DNA of 64,000 nt from Spirochaetales bacterium (lineage in GTDB: Bacteria; Spirochaetota; Spirochaetia; SZUA-6; RPPD01), in the NCBI GenBank assembly GCA_016930675.1, contig JAFGGG010000004.1, positions 1 through 64,000 on the forward strand. The letters run 5' to 3'. The notes under the pieces were generated by a model. The model made no database searches. It was not told where the DNA came from and saw nothing but the letters and a program-made list of their open reading frames with translations. Shown one piece after another: positions 1-8,890 of this stretch. Both the position numbers and the translations under genes were made by a program. Each line of letters begins with the position of its first letter. Position 1 is the first letter of the stretch.

Positions 1-632
1 AATTCGCGAAGATGCTTTTAGGCTGGAAGCATTCCGGTTTTTCTATTGATAGCGGGACCAGGATTTACGACGACAGAGCGCGTGAGTGCTTGAGCCAGTA
101 CATTGTACGAGCACCATTATCATTGGAAAAGATCGTCTGGGAGAAAAAAACTGATACTGTGGTATGGAAAGCGGCCAAGAAAGGTCCGTTTAAGGGCAAG
201 GAAAGGTACTTCAGTTGTACTGATTTCATAGCACAACTGACACTCCACATTCCACCAAAAGGCAAACACCTGGTGCGGCGGTATGGGGTGTATTCCTCCA
301 GAAGTAGGGGCACATGGAAGAAGCGCAAAGCGCTTAGCTTAAGAGCTCCTGAAAACTGGTACGGTTTCTTAACAGAAGAGTAACCATGTGGGGACAAAAA
401 TGATGAATCCGAAACCGTAACCGCAAAAGCAAGACGCAAAGCCTGGGCCAGACTGCTGGCCAAGGTCAACGGGATTGACGTATTGTGCTGTCAGCGGTGC
501 GGCGGCCGGATGCAGGTCGCGGCCGTTATCATGGATCCGGAATCCATTCGCGGGATTATCCTGTGTATGGAAAACAAGGGTCGCGGTCCGCCGCGAACAC
601 GGCAGCCCATACTTCCGTCCGCCTCATCGTGA
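1..632 (+). pseudogene. IS91-family transposase, C-terminal remnant
   Basis: The reading frame is open at the left edge. It encodes the C-terminal part of a Y2-type (IS91/IS801) transposase: a LLGWKHSGFSID segment, a YIVRAPLSLEK segment and an RRYGVYSSRSRG segment, all typical of the family. An in-frame TAA at 381-383 interrupts it. The same frame then continues with the characteristic zinc-ribbon-like tail (LCCQRCGGRMQ followed by MDPESIRGI) to a TGA at 630-632. The two halves are therefore one gene broken by a nonsense mutation, with the N-terminal part outside the window. The family transposes by rolling-circle replication, and this copy is presumably inactive. The family call rests on remembered motifs only. 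Confidence 0.8.
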
Positions 633-998
633 TAACTCCATGGAACACATGGCGCCTGAAAAGCTTTAACCTGTTTCTCCTGCCTGATTTGAGATATTTT
701 TACAACATTGAATATTTATGTTAATTTAAAATATATACAAACAATATCATTTTTTACTTGATATCAGGCGGCCGTTTCACAATCATTATAAACAAGAAAG
801 AAAATATGGTGAATATTGGTTCTGAGCAGACCAAGATTATGACATTTTTTGAGGCATCGCCAGGGGCCAGTACCTATAACTTTTCCTATCATTGATTTTC
901 ATACTAAAGTATGAAAGATGTTTCATGGAAACTGGTATATTCTGTTTTACATCAGTGCGAAATTAAGAATGAAGCTTGCGCTGAGAGAGGAATGAACC
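633..998. other. intergenic, no gene seen
   Basis: About 366 bp lie between the transposase remnant and the next gene. The stretch is AT-rich (650-800) with no convincing coding frame. I see no clear inverted repeat that would mark the IS end. The only functional signal is the ribosome binding site GAGAGG near 984-990, which serves the lipoprotein gene starting at 999. Confidence 0.5.
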
Positions 999-2192
999 AT
1001 GAAAACAGGATTGTTAGTGATACTATGCTGTATTACGGCGCTTTGCAGCTGGAACTGCGGCTTAGCCGATTCCGGCGGTTCGGCCGGATCACCGTTTGCG
1101 GTAACATCGAATCCTTCAGGTCTTTCTGAGAACCCGGAAGATATCGCGATTGACAATAATTACATTTATATAATCGGTGAGGACTGCTCATTATGCGGTG
1201 CCCAGTGGGATCCGCAATGGCGGATCGAGAAAAGAACAATAGCCACAGGTGAATTGGTCGCGGCTTTTGATGCAGACGGGATAGTGCTCCTTAATCCGAC
1301 GAACAGTGAAGATTATGCCACCTCGCTTGTAATCGATGCCAGTTATATGTACATAGCAGGAATGAGAGATAATGCGGGCGCGTATATCGGCTGTGTTATA
1401 AAAATAAATAAAACCACCGGGGCCTTTGACAATAACTTCGGCAACAATGGTGTACTTGAGTATGCGGGCGGCGAGCAGGCTCATTTTATCGTAGCGGATG
1501 ACAGTTTCCTGTATATTATAGACAGGGATGGACTAGGGAACCGCCGGATTGTTAAATTAAATAAAATTACAGGAGCAATAATAGACGCATTTGGCACGAA
1601 CGGTGTGGTTGATCTCCAGGTACAGGAATTGGCCGTTGACGACAGTTATATATACGCAGCAGGTGCTGATTTATTTAAATTGAATAAAACGAGTGGGACG
1701 CTTATAAACGGTTTCGGTAATGCCGGGGTTGTCGATACATTGGGATCCGTAAACACAATCGCCATAGATAATAGCTATATATATATCGCGACTGCCAATC
1801 CTTTTCCCGGCAGCTGGTTTGTGGAAAAGTTTGATATTGATACAGGCGATTTTGCAGCAGGGTTTGATACCCTGGGGGGATCAACCATTACAAGCGGAAC
1901 GATAAGTAGTATTGCTGTCGATTCCGCGTATATTTATCTCGGCGGTACAGACCGCAATCCTCCTGTCGACGACTGGCGCTGGTGCATAGAAAAAAGGGAT
2001 ATAATGACCGGAAACCTGGTGCCGGCGTTTGGAACGGGCGAAGCCGCGTTTTCAAATCCCAGTAATGGAAATGATCTTTTGTCCGCCCACGTAGTTGACG
2101 GCAGGTTCATCTACAGCATCGGAGTCGATAATAATGCGAATGATGGGCAGTGGCGTTTGGAAAAGAGAGATAAGACAACGGGTGAGTTGTAG
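999..2192 (+). CDS. secreted repeat protein, DUF5122/delta-60-like
   Basis: A 397-residue protein with a signal peptide. Cysteines at residues 16 and 20 could be lipidated, but neither sits in a canonical lipobox. The mature part is built from about seven units of some 55 residues. Each has a beta-strand pair of the type DNSYIYI, followed by a K-x3-TG-x4-F turn (for example NKTTGAFDNNF, NKITGAIIDAF, NKTSGTLINGF). This looks like a beta-propeller-type repeat related to the delta-60/DUF5122 group. The last unit stops at TGEL, just before the aromatic residue that closes the other units. Ribosome binding site GAGAGG is 9 bases upstream. Function is unknown; a surface-exposed or periplasmic role is inferred. 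The next gene is convergent only 8 bp away. Confidence 0.7.
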   Translation: MKTGLLVILCCITALCSWNCGLADSGGSAGSPFAVTSNPSGLSENPEDIAIDNNYIYIIGEDCSLCGAQWDPQWRIEKRTIATGELVAAFDADGIVLLNPTNSEDYATSLVIDASYMYIAGMRDNAGAYIGCVIKINKTTGAFDNNFGNNGVLEYAGGEQAHFIVADDSFLYIIDRDGLGNRRIVKLNKITGAIIDAFGTNGVVDLQVQELAVDDSYIYAAGADLFKLNKTSGTLINGFGNAGVVDTLGSVNTIAIDNSYIYIATANPFPGSWFVEKFDIDTGDFAAGFDTLGGSTITSGTISSIAVDSAYIYLGGTDRNPPVDDWRWCIEKRDIMTGNLVPAFGTGEAAFSNPSNGNDLLSAHVVDGRFIYSIGVDNNANDGQWRLEKRDKTTGEL

Positions 2193-2200
2193 GCTTTCTA

Positions 2201-2839
2201 TTAATGTAAATCAGCCCACTGCATCCGCAAAAAAATCGCCCGTGCCTTAAACAAGCATGCCGAAGCATCACGAAATGCATCCTCATCCAATCCCGCCTTA
2301 CGGCAGAGGGCGCGTAACAAAGCCTGTTTATCATAACCGTACTGGGCCGCGATCTGCGGTTGCAGCATGGCTTCGTGATTATCAAACTCAATCCGCAGCA
2401 TGTGTTTGTCGATGTCAAAATTAAAAGGATCTTTCATCGGCATAAGCTCACCGATAACGGTTATTTCAAGTTCGCAGGATTTCAGCTCCTCCCGGCTGAG
2501 GGGCGGATAGCGACCGTCGAAAAAAGCGGCATTCACGGCCGCCGCGCGCACAGCGTGCTCGATCGAATCCACACTGCGATAGAATCCCACGCAGCCCCGG
2601 TCCTTGCCGTTATTGATAATGCGGATAAACACACCGAGCTGGTTCCGGCTGTAGGGAATCTCCTGAAAAGCAGAAAAACGCTGCGTATCAAACTGTTCCC
2701 GGATGGCGGCTTTCGCCAGCGTGAGGAGTTGAGTGAGGTATGCAGGATTATAGTGTTGAGAAAATGTCTGCTCAAAACTCTCCTGGCAGGAAGGCATAAC
2801 TAACAACAAAATACTTAAGGCAGCCGCTGTAATCCTCAT
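2201..2839 (-). CDS. AMMECR1-domain lipoprotein
   Basis: A 212-residue protein with an N-terminal signal peptide ending in a lipobox-like LVMPSC (Cys18), so it is probably a lipoprotein. The rest is an AMMECR1 domain: RGCVGFY near residue 82, then the conserved AAFFDGRYPPLSREEL block and LEITVIGEL. AMMECR1 proteins are usually cytoplasmic and found with MEMO and a radical SAM protein (AmmeMemoRadiSam). A stand-alone exported form is unusual. The gene overlaps the upstream C39-like peptidase gene by 4 bases (ATGA), which implies translational coupling and a shared function. The molecular activity of AMMECR1 is unknown. Confidence 0.8.
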   Translation of the reverse strand: MRITAAALSILLLVMPSCQESFEQTFSQHYNPAYLTQLLTLAKAAIREQFDTQRFSAFQEIPYSRNQLGVFIRIINNGKDRGCVGFYRSVDSIEHAVRAAAVNAAFFDGRYPPLSREELKSCELEITVIGELMPMKDPFNFDIDKHMLRIEFDNHEAMLQPQIAAQYGYDKQALLRALCRKAGLDEDAFRDASACLFKARAIFLRMQWADLH

Positions 2840-4062
2840 GGCAGGGCCTTTATCAATTTTAAAAGAGTCCGGGCCGGTTCAAAAGCGGGATTAATTTCAA
2901 GAGCTTTATTCAGTTCCGCGAAAGCATTATCTTTTTTATCAAGATTGAGGAGAGCCTGAGCGCGATAATAATGTGCTTCTTCAGAGTACGGATTGCGCGA
3001 CAGCACACGGAGTGTGAGTTGCATTAATTCGTGGTACTTATGATTTTGCAAATAGATTTCATACATGGCCGTATCGTACCAGGAAAGCCGCCAGGGCAGG
3101 CCATAATCGAAAGCGGTTTCAAGGGCGACAAGCGCAGCGTGCCGCTGTCCGGCCGGCAGCAAAAATTTACTGAGATTATACCAGGCAAAAGCTGACGCGG
3201 GTTTTGCCGTGAGGTCATGATAAACGCGCTGCCGGAGCCGTACGCTGCCGGCTGCTGAATCTGCGTAGTTGTCAATAAGCTGCGTAACCAGCCGTTGTTT
3301 TTCCTTGGGCACGATTATAAGATACGACCACATGAAATGAGTCCAGAATTCAGCTGTTGTTCCGTATGAATACGGGTAGTATGAGCCGTACAGAGAGTCC
3401 ATGAGGATAAATTGCGCCTTCTTGTCCGAATAGCCGGTCACAATAACATAATGGCACATCCAATCGTCATCCGGTGGATCCAGCCCGATCTTCAGCATAA
3501 CGGGAACTCCCGCCGCGATTAGCTCCTTAATAAGGTTTTCGCTTCCTCCCCAACCGTGTGCCGCGAACAGACCCGCCTCTTCTGCGTACCGCGCGAGTTC
3601 CGTGATACTTGTGTGTTTGTCCTGAGGATGAGGACGCAGCTGCGAACCGATTTCTTCCTGTGACACTTTTATGTCAAAGGCACTTAACAGCATGGAAAGC
3701 GAGGCCGGTCCGCAGTTGTTCCAGGTTTGGTAGCAGTGGGTGAGAGTGTTTATAATATGTTCGGAAGCAGCCCGCTGCCCATACTCAAGCACCGGGAATG
3801 GGGCAGCAGCGGAAAGCTTATACTTAACCGCACTGAGAATCGTTGCTTTATTGAGAGGAATTTGGGGTGGGGAATCAAATAAGTTTTGGCGGATTCTTTT
3901 AAGAGGAGCGGAGCTTGGCGGCGACCGGTCTGTCTGTAAAAGTAAAAGGTTTTTGATTGTGGATTTTATAATAAATACGGCGCATACAAGGGCGCAGATA
4001 AATAGCAGAGAAAAAACAATCATCCGCACAGGTTTTATGTTGAGCACGAAGATTTTTGACAC
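2836..4062 (-). CDS. membrane-anchored C39-like peptidase with TPRs
   Basis: A 408-residue protein. A single membrane segment at about residues 13-33 is followed by a linker, then a papain-like C39/C39_2 domain. Catalytic Cys117 lies in NNCGPAS, His204 in CHYVIVTGY and Asp222 in LMDS. The last ~120 residues form TPR-like helices (for example SEEAHYYRAQALLNLD). The catalytic domain should lie on the outer face of the inner membrane. GTG start with no clear ribosome binding site, so the exact start is uncertain; an ATG at residue 14 would keep the anchor. It begins 17 bp after paaK1 and overlaps the AMMECR1 gene, so it may be read from the large operon. The C39_2 group includes bacteriocin-type and uncharacterised peptidases, and the substrate is unknown. 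Confidence 0.75.
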   Translation of the reverse strand: MSKIFVLNIKPVRMIVFSLLFICALVCAVFIIKSTIKNLLLLQTDRSPPSSAPLKRIRQNLFDSPPQIPLNKATILSAVKYKLSAAAPFPVLEYGQRAASEHIINTLTHCYQTWNNCGPASLSMLLSAFDIKVSQEEIGSQLRPHPQDKHTSITELARYAEEAGLFAAHGWGGSENLIKELIAAGVPVMLKIGLDPPDDDWMCHYVIVTGYSDKKAQFILMDSLYGSYYPYSYGTTAEFWTHFMWSYLIIVPKEKQRLVTQLIDNYADSAAGSVRLRQRVYHDLTAKPASAFAWYNLSKFLLPAGQRHAALVALETAFDYGLPWRLSWYDTAMYEIYLQNHKYHELMQLTLRVLSRNPYSEEAHYYRAQALLNLDKKDNAFAELNKALEINPAFEPARTLLKLIKALP

Positions 4063-4078
4063 TGGTTTATGTTAGCTT

Positions 4079-5386
4079 TTACAACTCGCGCTTGTCAATC
4101 ACCCGCTTGATTTTAGCATGATCTGTGCTCCGCAGAGATTTGGGTTCAACCAGGGTAACCTTTGCCTGGATACCTATGTCCTGCTCCAGACGCTCGGCGA
4201 TTATTCTGCGCAGATTTTCCAGGGTTTTTAGCTCATCGATGGAAGGCAGATTTTCCGGCAGTTCGACTTTAAGTTCGATTTTATCCAAACCCTCCTCACG
4301 GTCCAGGATCAGCTGGTAGTGAGGCGCTGTGCCCTCAATGTTATGCAGCACATCTTCAATCTGTGAAGGAAATATTTTAAGCTCCTTATAAAAAATCAGA
4401 TCATCCGTACGATCGGTAACCCGTTTCATGCGCATCAGTGTTCTGCCGCACGCGCAGGGTTCGGGAATCAGGGAGCTTAAATCTCCGGTACGATAGCGAA
4501 TTAAGGGGAAGCCTTCTTTGGTAATAGTGGTAAACACCAGTTCGCCTTCTTGCCCGGGGGCTTGAGGCTTAAGACTTTTAGGATCAATTACTTCCACGAT
4601 AAAATGATCTTCATTAATATGCAGGCCGTCTCGTTTTTCACATTCACCCGCCACACCCGGTCCTATGATTTCCGTAAGTCCGTAATTATCATATGAGATA
4701 AAGTGAAGCTTCTCATCCAAATAAGCCCTCAACTTTTCACTCCAGGGTTCCGCGCCGAGCAGTCCGATTTTCAAAAACAAAGCTTCGGGATGCATGCTTA
4801 TTTCTTCCAAAGCGTATGCCAGCTGTAATGCATAGCTCGGAGAACAGATTAACGCGGTGCTTTTAAAATCCTTCATAATGGTTATCTGCTGTTCGGGCAT
4901 ATTGGTGAATGAAGAGGGAATGACGGAGGCTCCCAGATGTTCCGCTCCCTGATGAAAACCGAAACCGCCGGTAAACAGACTATAATTGTAGGCAATCTGC
5001 ACTACATCATGTGCGGTTACTCCCACGGCGGAGAGAACGCGCGCCGTGCATTCGGTCCACAGCTTGAGGTCGTTTTTTGTGTAACCCACTATAACGGCCT
5101 TTCCGGTTGTGCCCGATGTGGCGTGAATACGCACAATATCACGCAAAGGAACGGCGAACATGTCATACGGATAACTTTTTCTTAAGTCCTGCTTGGTAGT
5201 GAAAGGTAATGAAGACAGATCCTTAATCGATTTTATCTGTTCGATATTAATCTGATGGGAATCAAATGTATGTTTGTAAAAGGCCACATTGCGGTAAACT
5301 CTGTTAAGTGTGGACTGCAGGCGTTCTATCTGAAGTTGATCCAGATCCTGCCGGGTAATAGTCTCATATTCCTTATTAAAAATCAT
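4079..5386 (-). CDS. paaK: phenylacetate-CoA ligase family (copy 1)
   Basis: A 435-residue AMP-forming aryl/acyl-CoA ligase of the PaaK family. Phosphate-binding motif HATSGTTGKAV is near residues 88-98, [10 protein letters not shown] near 232 and YRTGDL near 320, followed by the PaaK-type C-terminal domain. It activates phenylacetate-like acids with ATP and CoA to the CoA ester, AMP and PPi, and may run in reverse. It is the last gene of the liv/ior operon, 12 bp after livF, with ribosome binding site AAGGAGG. Two further paralogues lie in the same operon. The substrate cannot be read from the sequence; indoleacetate, phenylacetate or branched short-chain acids are possible from the context. 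Confidence 0.9.
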   Translation of the reverse strand: MIFNKEYETITRQDLDQLQIERLQSTLNRVYRNVAFYKHTFDSHQINIEQIKSIKDLSSLPFTTKQDLRKSYPYDMFAVPLRDIVRIHATSGTTGKAVIVGYTKNDLKLWTECTARVLSAVGVTAHDVVQIAYNYSLFTGGFGFHQGAEHLGASVIPSSFTNMPEQQITIMKDFKSTALICSPSYALQLAYALEEISMHPEALFLKIGLLGAEPWSEKLRAYLDEKLHFISYDNYGLTEIIGPGVAGECEKRDGLHINEDHFIVEVIDPKSLKPQAPGQEGELVFTTITKEGFPLIRYRTGDLSSLIPEPCACGRTLMRMKRVTDRTDDLIFYKELKIFPSQIEDVLHNIEGTAPHYQLILDREEGLDKIELKVELPENLPSIDELKTLENLRRIIAERLEQDIGIQAKVTLVEPKSLRSTDHAKIKRVIDKREL

Positions 5387-5397
5387 AAGCAGCCTCC

Positions 5398-6132
5398 TTA
5401 TTCGTTTATCTTTTTATATTCCTTGCCTAAGTAGGCACGCTGTACATCTCGGTTGTTGAGCAGGTCGGATGTACTGCCTTCCAGTACTATCTGGCCTGTT
5501 TCCAGCACATACCCGCGGTCGGCGACCGCTAAAGCGGCTTTGGCATTCTGTTCCACAAGCAGAACCGTAACTCCCTGCTTTCTGAGTTTGACAATGGTCT
5601 TAAAAACCTGCTTAACGATCAGGGGAGCGATACCCATGGAAGGCTCGTCCATCATAAGCAGCGTGGGGCGCGACATGAGTGCTCTTCCGATAGCCAGCAT
5701 CTGCTGTTCCCCGCCGGAGAGGGTGCCCGCCAGTTGATGCTGCCTTTGTTCAAGAATGGGAAACAAGGAAAAAACCTCATGTAAGATTTGAGTGTTTGGA
5801 AATTTATGTTTGTATCTGATTTTCAGATACGCGCCTAACGTTAGATTTTCCAGAACCGTCAGAGGATTGAAAACCTGCCGCCCTTCGGGCACCATAGCAC
5901 AGCCTAGGGCCACAATTTTCTCCGGATTCATTTTATGAATGTGCCGATCTTCAAAGACAGCATCTCCGCTCCGTGTTTTTACCACACCAGCGATGGTATT
6001 CAAAAGCGTGGATTTCCCCGCCCCGTTGGCGCCTATAATGGTAACGATTTCACCTTTTTTAACATGAAGGGAAATTCCCTTTAAAATACGCAGTTTGCCG
6101 TAACCGGATTCAAGGTTGCGAATTTTAAGCAT
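5398..6132 (-). CDS. livF: branched-chain/aromatic amino acid ABC ATPase LivF
   Basis: A 244-residue ATPase. Walker A is GANGAGKST, the signature LSGGEQQ and Walker B LLMMDEPSMG, with the LivF-type ending YLGKEY. I use the internal ATG (MLKIRN), because the upstream ATG adds ten unrelated residues and lies inside livG; with this start livF overlaps livG by 8 bases. It powers import together with LivG through the LivHM channel. Position in the operon suggests the substrate is the amino acid oxidised by the IorAB/PaaK enzymes rather than strictly Leu/Ile/Val. Confidence 0.92.
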   Translation of the reverse strand: MLKIRNLESGYGKLRILKGISLHVKKGEIVTIIGANGAGKSTLLNTIAGVVKTRSGDAVFEDRHIHKMNPEKIVALGCAMVPEGRQVFNPLTVLENLTLGAYLKIRYKHKFPNTQILHEVFSLFPILEQRQHQLAGTLSGGEQQMLAIGRALMSRPTLLMMDEPSMGIAPLIVKQVFKTIVKLRKQGVTVLLVEQNAKAALAVADRGYVLETGQIVLEGSTSDLLNNRDVQRAYLGKEYKKINE

Positions 6133-6898
6133 GTTCGTCCCCCAAATAGACTCGAACCACATCGGGATTTTTTTGTACCTGTTTGGGGCTTCCTTCGGTT
6201 AACAAGACTCCCTGGTCCAACACGATAATATGATCTGAAATGTCCATGATCAAGGACATGTCGTGTTCCACAATAAGAATAGTAATACCCAATTTTTTTA
6301 TAGTTAAGATAAATTTAGAGAGTTCCGCAGTCTCATAGATATTCAAACCTGCGGCGGGTTCATCGAGCAGTAACAACTCCGGTCCTGCGGCCAAAGCGCG
6401 CGCGAACTCAACCAGGCGCTGTTTGCCGAAGGGCAGGTTTTCCGCGTATTCGTCCGCGTAGTGCGTGAGGTCGAACTTGGCCAGCAGTTCCTCGCTGGTT
6501 TGTCGGATTTTTCGTTCTTGTTTCCAGGTTTTAGGCAGTGCGAGAATACAGGAAAAAAAGTCCGCCTGGAAGCGGATATGACAGCCTGCCATTACATTTT
6601 CCAGTACGGTCATATGCTGGAAAAGTTTGGTGGTTTGAAACGTACAGGTAATACCCAGCCTGGCTATTTTATAAGGCTTTAATCCGGTAATGGGCACACC
6701 CTTGAAGAAAACCGAGCCGGAGTCCGCTTTTAATCTGCCGGATATCAGGTTGAACAGTGTGGTTTTACCCGCGCCATTGGGGCCGATGATGGCCTGAATA
6801 ATACCCGGCCTTACCGCAAAACTCACATTGTTGACAGCTTTAAGACCGCCGAAAGAACGGGACAGCTCGTGAATGTTAAGCAGAGTTTCGTTTCGCAT
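6125..6898 (-). CDS. livG: branched-chain/aromatic amino acid ABC ATPase LivG
   Basis: A 257-residue ATPase. Walker A is GPNGAGKTT, the signature is the LivG-type LPFGKQR and Walker B is LLLLDEPAAGLN, ending in the family-typical VYLGDEHA. It pairs with LivF. It overlaps the end of livM by 23 bases, so translation is coupled. The ribosome binding site is weak, as expected for coupling. Confidence 0.92.
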   Translation of the reverse strand: MRNETLLNIHELSRSFGGLKAVNNVSFAVRPGIIQAIIGPNGAGKTTLFNLISGRLKADSGSVFFKGVPITGLKPYKIARLGITCTFQTTKLFQHMTVLENVMAGCHIRFQADFFSCILALPKTWKQERKIRQTSEELLAKFDLTHYADEYAENLPFGKQRLVEFARALAAGPELLLLDEPAAGLNIYETAELSKFILTIKKLGITILIVEHDMSLIMDISDHIIVLDQGVLLTEGSPKQVQKNPDVVRVYLGDEHA

Positions 6899-7964
6899 AT
6901 TTTTTAATCCGTATTGCGATTTTTTCCCGCCACAGCTTGAGACGGGCTATGTTTAAAAGTCCTCCGGGCGCGAATAACATCATTGTTATAAGTATTGCAC
7001 CAAACACAATATCGTCAAAACTGCCGAATACTCCCCGCAGCGAGAGGAAGGTCAATATCACACTCATCATAACACAGCCCCAGAGATTGGCCATACCTCC
7101 CACAGCCACAATCGCCACATAGCGGACTGATTTCATAACCGAGGCTTCCGAAGGTCCGATGGAGCCGTTGTAATGAGTGAGAAATACTCCTGCCACTGCT
7201 GCAAATACGGCGCTTAGAATGAAAGTATAGAGTTTATAGCGTGTGGTATTAATGCCGAGTGAGTTGGCGGCCGCTTCATTGCCGTGGATGGAACGCAGGG
7301 CCCTTCCGGCGCGGGAATGAATCAGGTTTATGCAGATAACAAGCGCGATGATAACAACACCCCACGCGATGTAATAGTTGGGGATGCGCAGCGGAATTTT
7401 TGATGATACTTCCAAACCAAAGAAAAAAGAAAAACCCGGCACACTGGTTATGGGGTCGTGAGCGCCTAAAACCGTGGTGGCGTCGATAATGGCTTTAATG
7501 ATAACACCGAAACCCAACGTGGCCATGGCCAGATAATGGCCGCGCAGCCTGATTACGGGAATACCTATGGCGATTGCCACAAGAGCGGAAAAAAGCACAG
7601 CAAGCATAAAAGCCACCGGGGGTGAAAAAGTGAGGAGTTCTTTGCCATAGAGGTCATCTCTTTGGATAATAAAGCCGATTGTATGTAAGAACCGGATAAA
7701 AGGTGATGAAGAGAAAACACTGAAGTTAAAGGTGGTAAGCACTGCTGAAGTATACCCGCCTATGGCAAAAAATCCCGCGTGGCCCAGTGAGATCTGACCA
7801 GCGTACCCGATAAGCATACACAGACCGATGACCACTACCGTGTAGTAAGCAGCCTGCGTCAGCTCCTTAAGAAAAAAGGAAACACCTGTCACGGCCAGCA
7901 GCAGCTGCAATAAAATAATAATGCATAAGAGAATTGCAATAGGAAAATACCGCTTATGATCCAT
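6876..7964 (-). CDS. livM: branched-chain amino acid ABC permease LivM
   Basis: A 362-residue inner-membrane permease with about eight to ten hydrophobic segments. Family-typical blocks are GYAGQISLGHAGFFAIGGY near residue 55, RLRGHYLAMATLGFG near 145 and AVGGMANLWGC near 290. The start is the ATG of a TGATG junction with livH (TGA 7966-7964, ATG 7964-7962). The upstream in-frame TTG would add only one residue. It forms the translocation channel with LivH. Confidence 0.92.
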   Translation of the reverse strand: MDHKRYFPIAILLCIIILLQLLLAVTGVSFFLKELTQAAYYTVVVIGLCMLIGYAGQISLGHAGFFAIGGYTSAVLTTFNFSVFSSSPFIRFLHTIGFIIQRDDLYGKELLTFSPPVAFMLAVLFSALVAIAIGIPVIRLRGHYLAMATLGFGVIIKAIIDATTVLGAHDPITSVPGFSFFFGLEVSSKIPLRIPNYYIAWGVVIIALVICINLIHSRAGRALRSIHGNEAAANSLGINTTRYKLYTFILSAVFAAVAGVFLTHYNGSIGPSEASVMKSVRYVAIVAVGGMANLWGCVMMSVILTFLSLRGVFGSFDDIVFGAILITMMLFAPGGLLNIARLKLWREKIAIRIKKYAKRNSA

Positions 7965-8884
7965 CAAAACTCCCTTAAAGCGCTTTCTTCTCGTTTGCCG
8001 AACAGCCCGCTTGGTTTGATGGACAGGATCAGCAGTAGAATGCCGATAGAGACAGCATCGCGGTAGGCCATGGGCAGAATACTCACGCTAAAGCTTTCGA
8101 TAAGCCCCAGCACGACTCCTCCCGCCACGGCGGCCATGCTGTTTCCCAAACCGCCGATAATGGCCACCGTAAAACCTTTGATGGCGAATGTGGAGCCCAT
8201 CTCATAATTCGTTTTCGCCAGAGGAGAGATGGCACAGCCCGCTAAAGCGCCCAGCGCGGCGCTGATCATAAATGAAAGTGTGACCATAAGTTTTACATTG
8301 ATCCCGCACAGGCTGGCCGCGGTGCGGTTGGCGGCACAGGCGCGCATGGCTTTGCCGGTGAGCGTATATTTAAAAAAAAGATACAGCCCCAGCACCAAAA
8401 ACGCACAGATGCCGATAATCCAGATATCCTGGGGGGAGATGCTGGCACCGATGACTTTTAACGATGTGCCCTCCGTGCCCGAAAAAAAGGGCAGGGCGAA
8501 GGTTTCGATTCCCCAGATGTACGACATGCCTTCACGCATTACGATGGAGATACCGATTGTTATGACAATGAGACGAAGTACTGAAGGATTTTTTAGCCAG
8601 CTGATAAAGGCAAATTCAATAGCCGCGCCGATAGCGGTGGTTATGCATACAGCCAGTATAATTGCCATGATAAGGGCCGGCGCGCCCGGCAGACCGATAA
8701 ATGCAAGAAAACTATTTAAACTGATGGCAAGGAGAGCTCCTATAATAAGGAACTCTCCCTGAGCAAAATTAATTACCCCAGTTGTATTATAAATAATATT
8801 GAAACCAATGGCCACAATCGCATAAATACTGCCCACACGTAAGCCGGCAAAAACATACTGGAGTACAATATCCGTAAAATTCAT
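7964..8884 (-). CDS. livH: branched-chain amino acid ABC permease LivH
   Basis: A 306-residue permease with multiple membrane segments. It has the LivH landmarks AIVAIGFNIIYNTTGVINFAQGE near residue 22, RACAANRTAASLCGIN near 185 and AIIGGLGNSMAAVAGG near 235. It starts 6 bp after the binding-protein gene and is followed by livM in a TGATG overlap. Together with LivM it forms the transmembrane part of the importer. Confidence 0.92.
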   Translation of the reverse strand: MNFTDIVLQYVFAGLRVGSIYAIVAIGFNIIYNTTGVINFAQGEFLIIGALLAISLNSFLAFIGLPGAPALIMAIILAVCITTAIGAAIEFAFISWLKNPSVLRLIVITIGISIVMREGMSYIWGIETFALPFFSGTEGTSLKVIGASISPQDIWIIGICAFLVLGLYLFFKYTLTGKAMRACAANRTAASLCGINVKLMVTLSFMISAALGALAGCAISPLAKTNYEMGSTFAIKGFTVAIIGGLGNSMAAVAGGVVLGLIESFSVSILPMAYRDAVSIGILLLILSIKPSGLFGKREESALREF

Positions 8885-8890
8885 GGAGTC

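Noticed and set aside
65-469. 134-codon frame on the minus strand over the transposase remnant
   Set aside because: It is a shadow of the transposase frame; the plus-strand translation matches IS91 proteins throughout.
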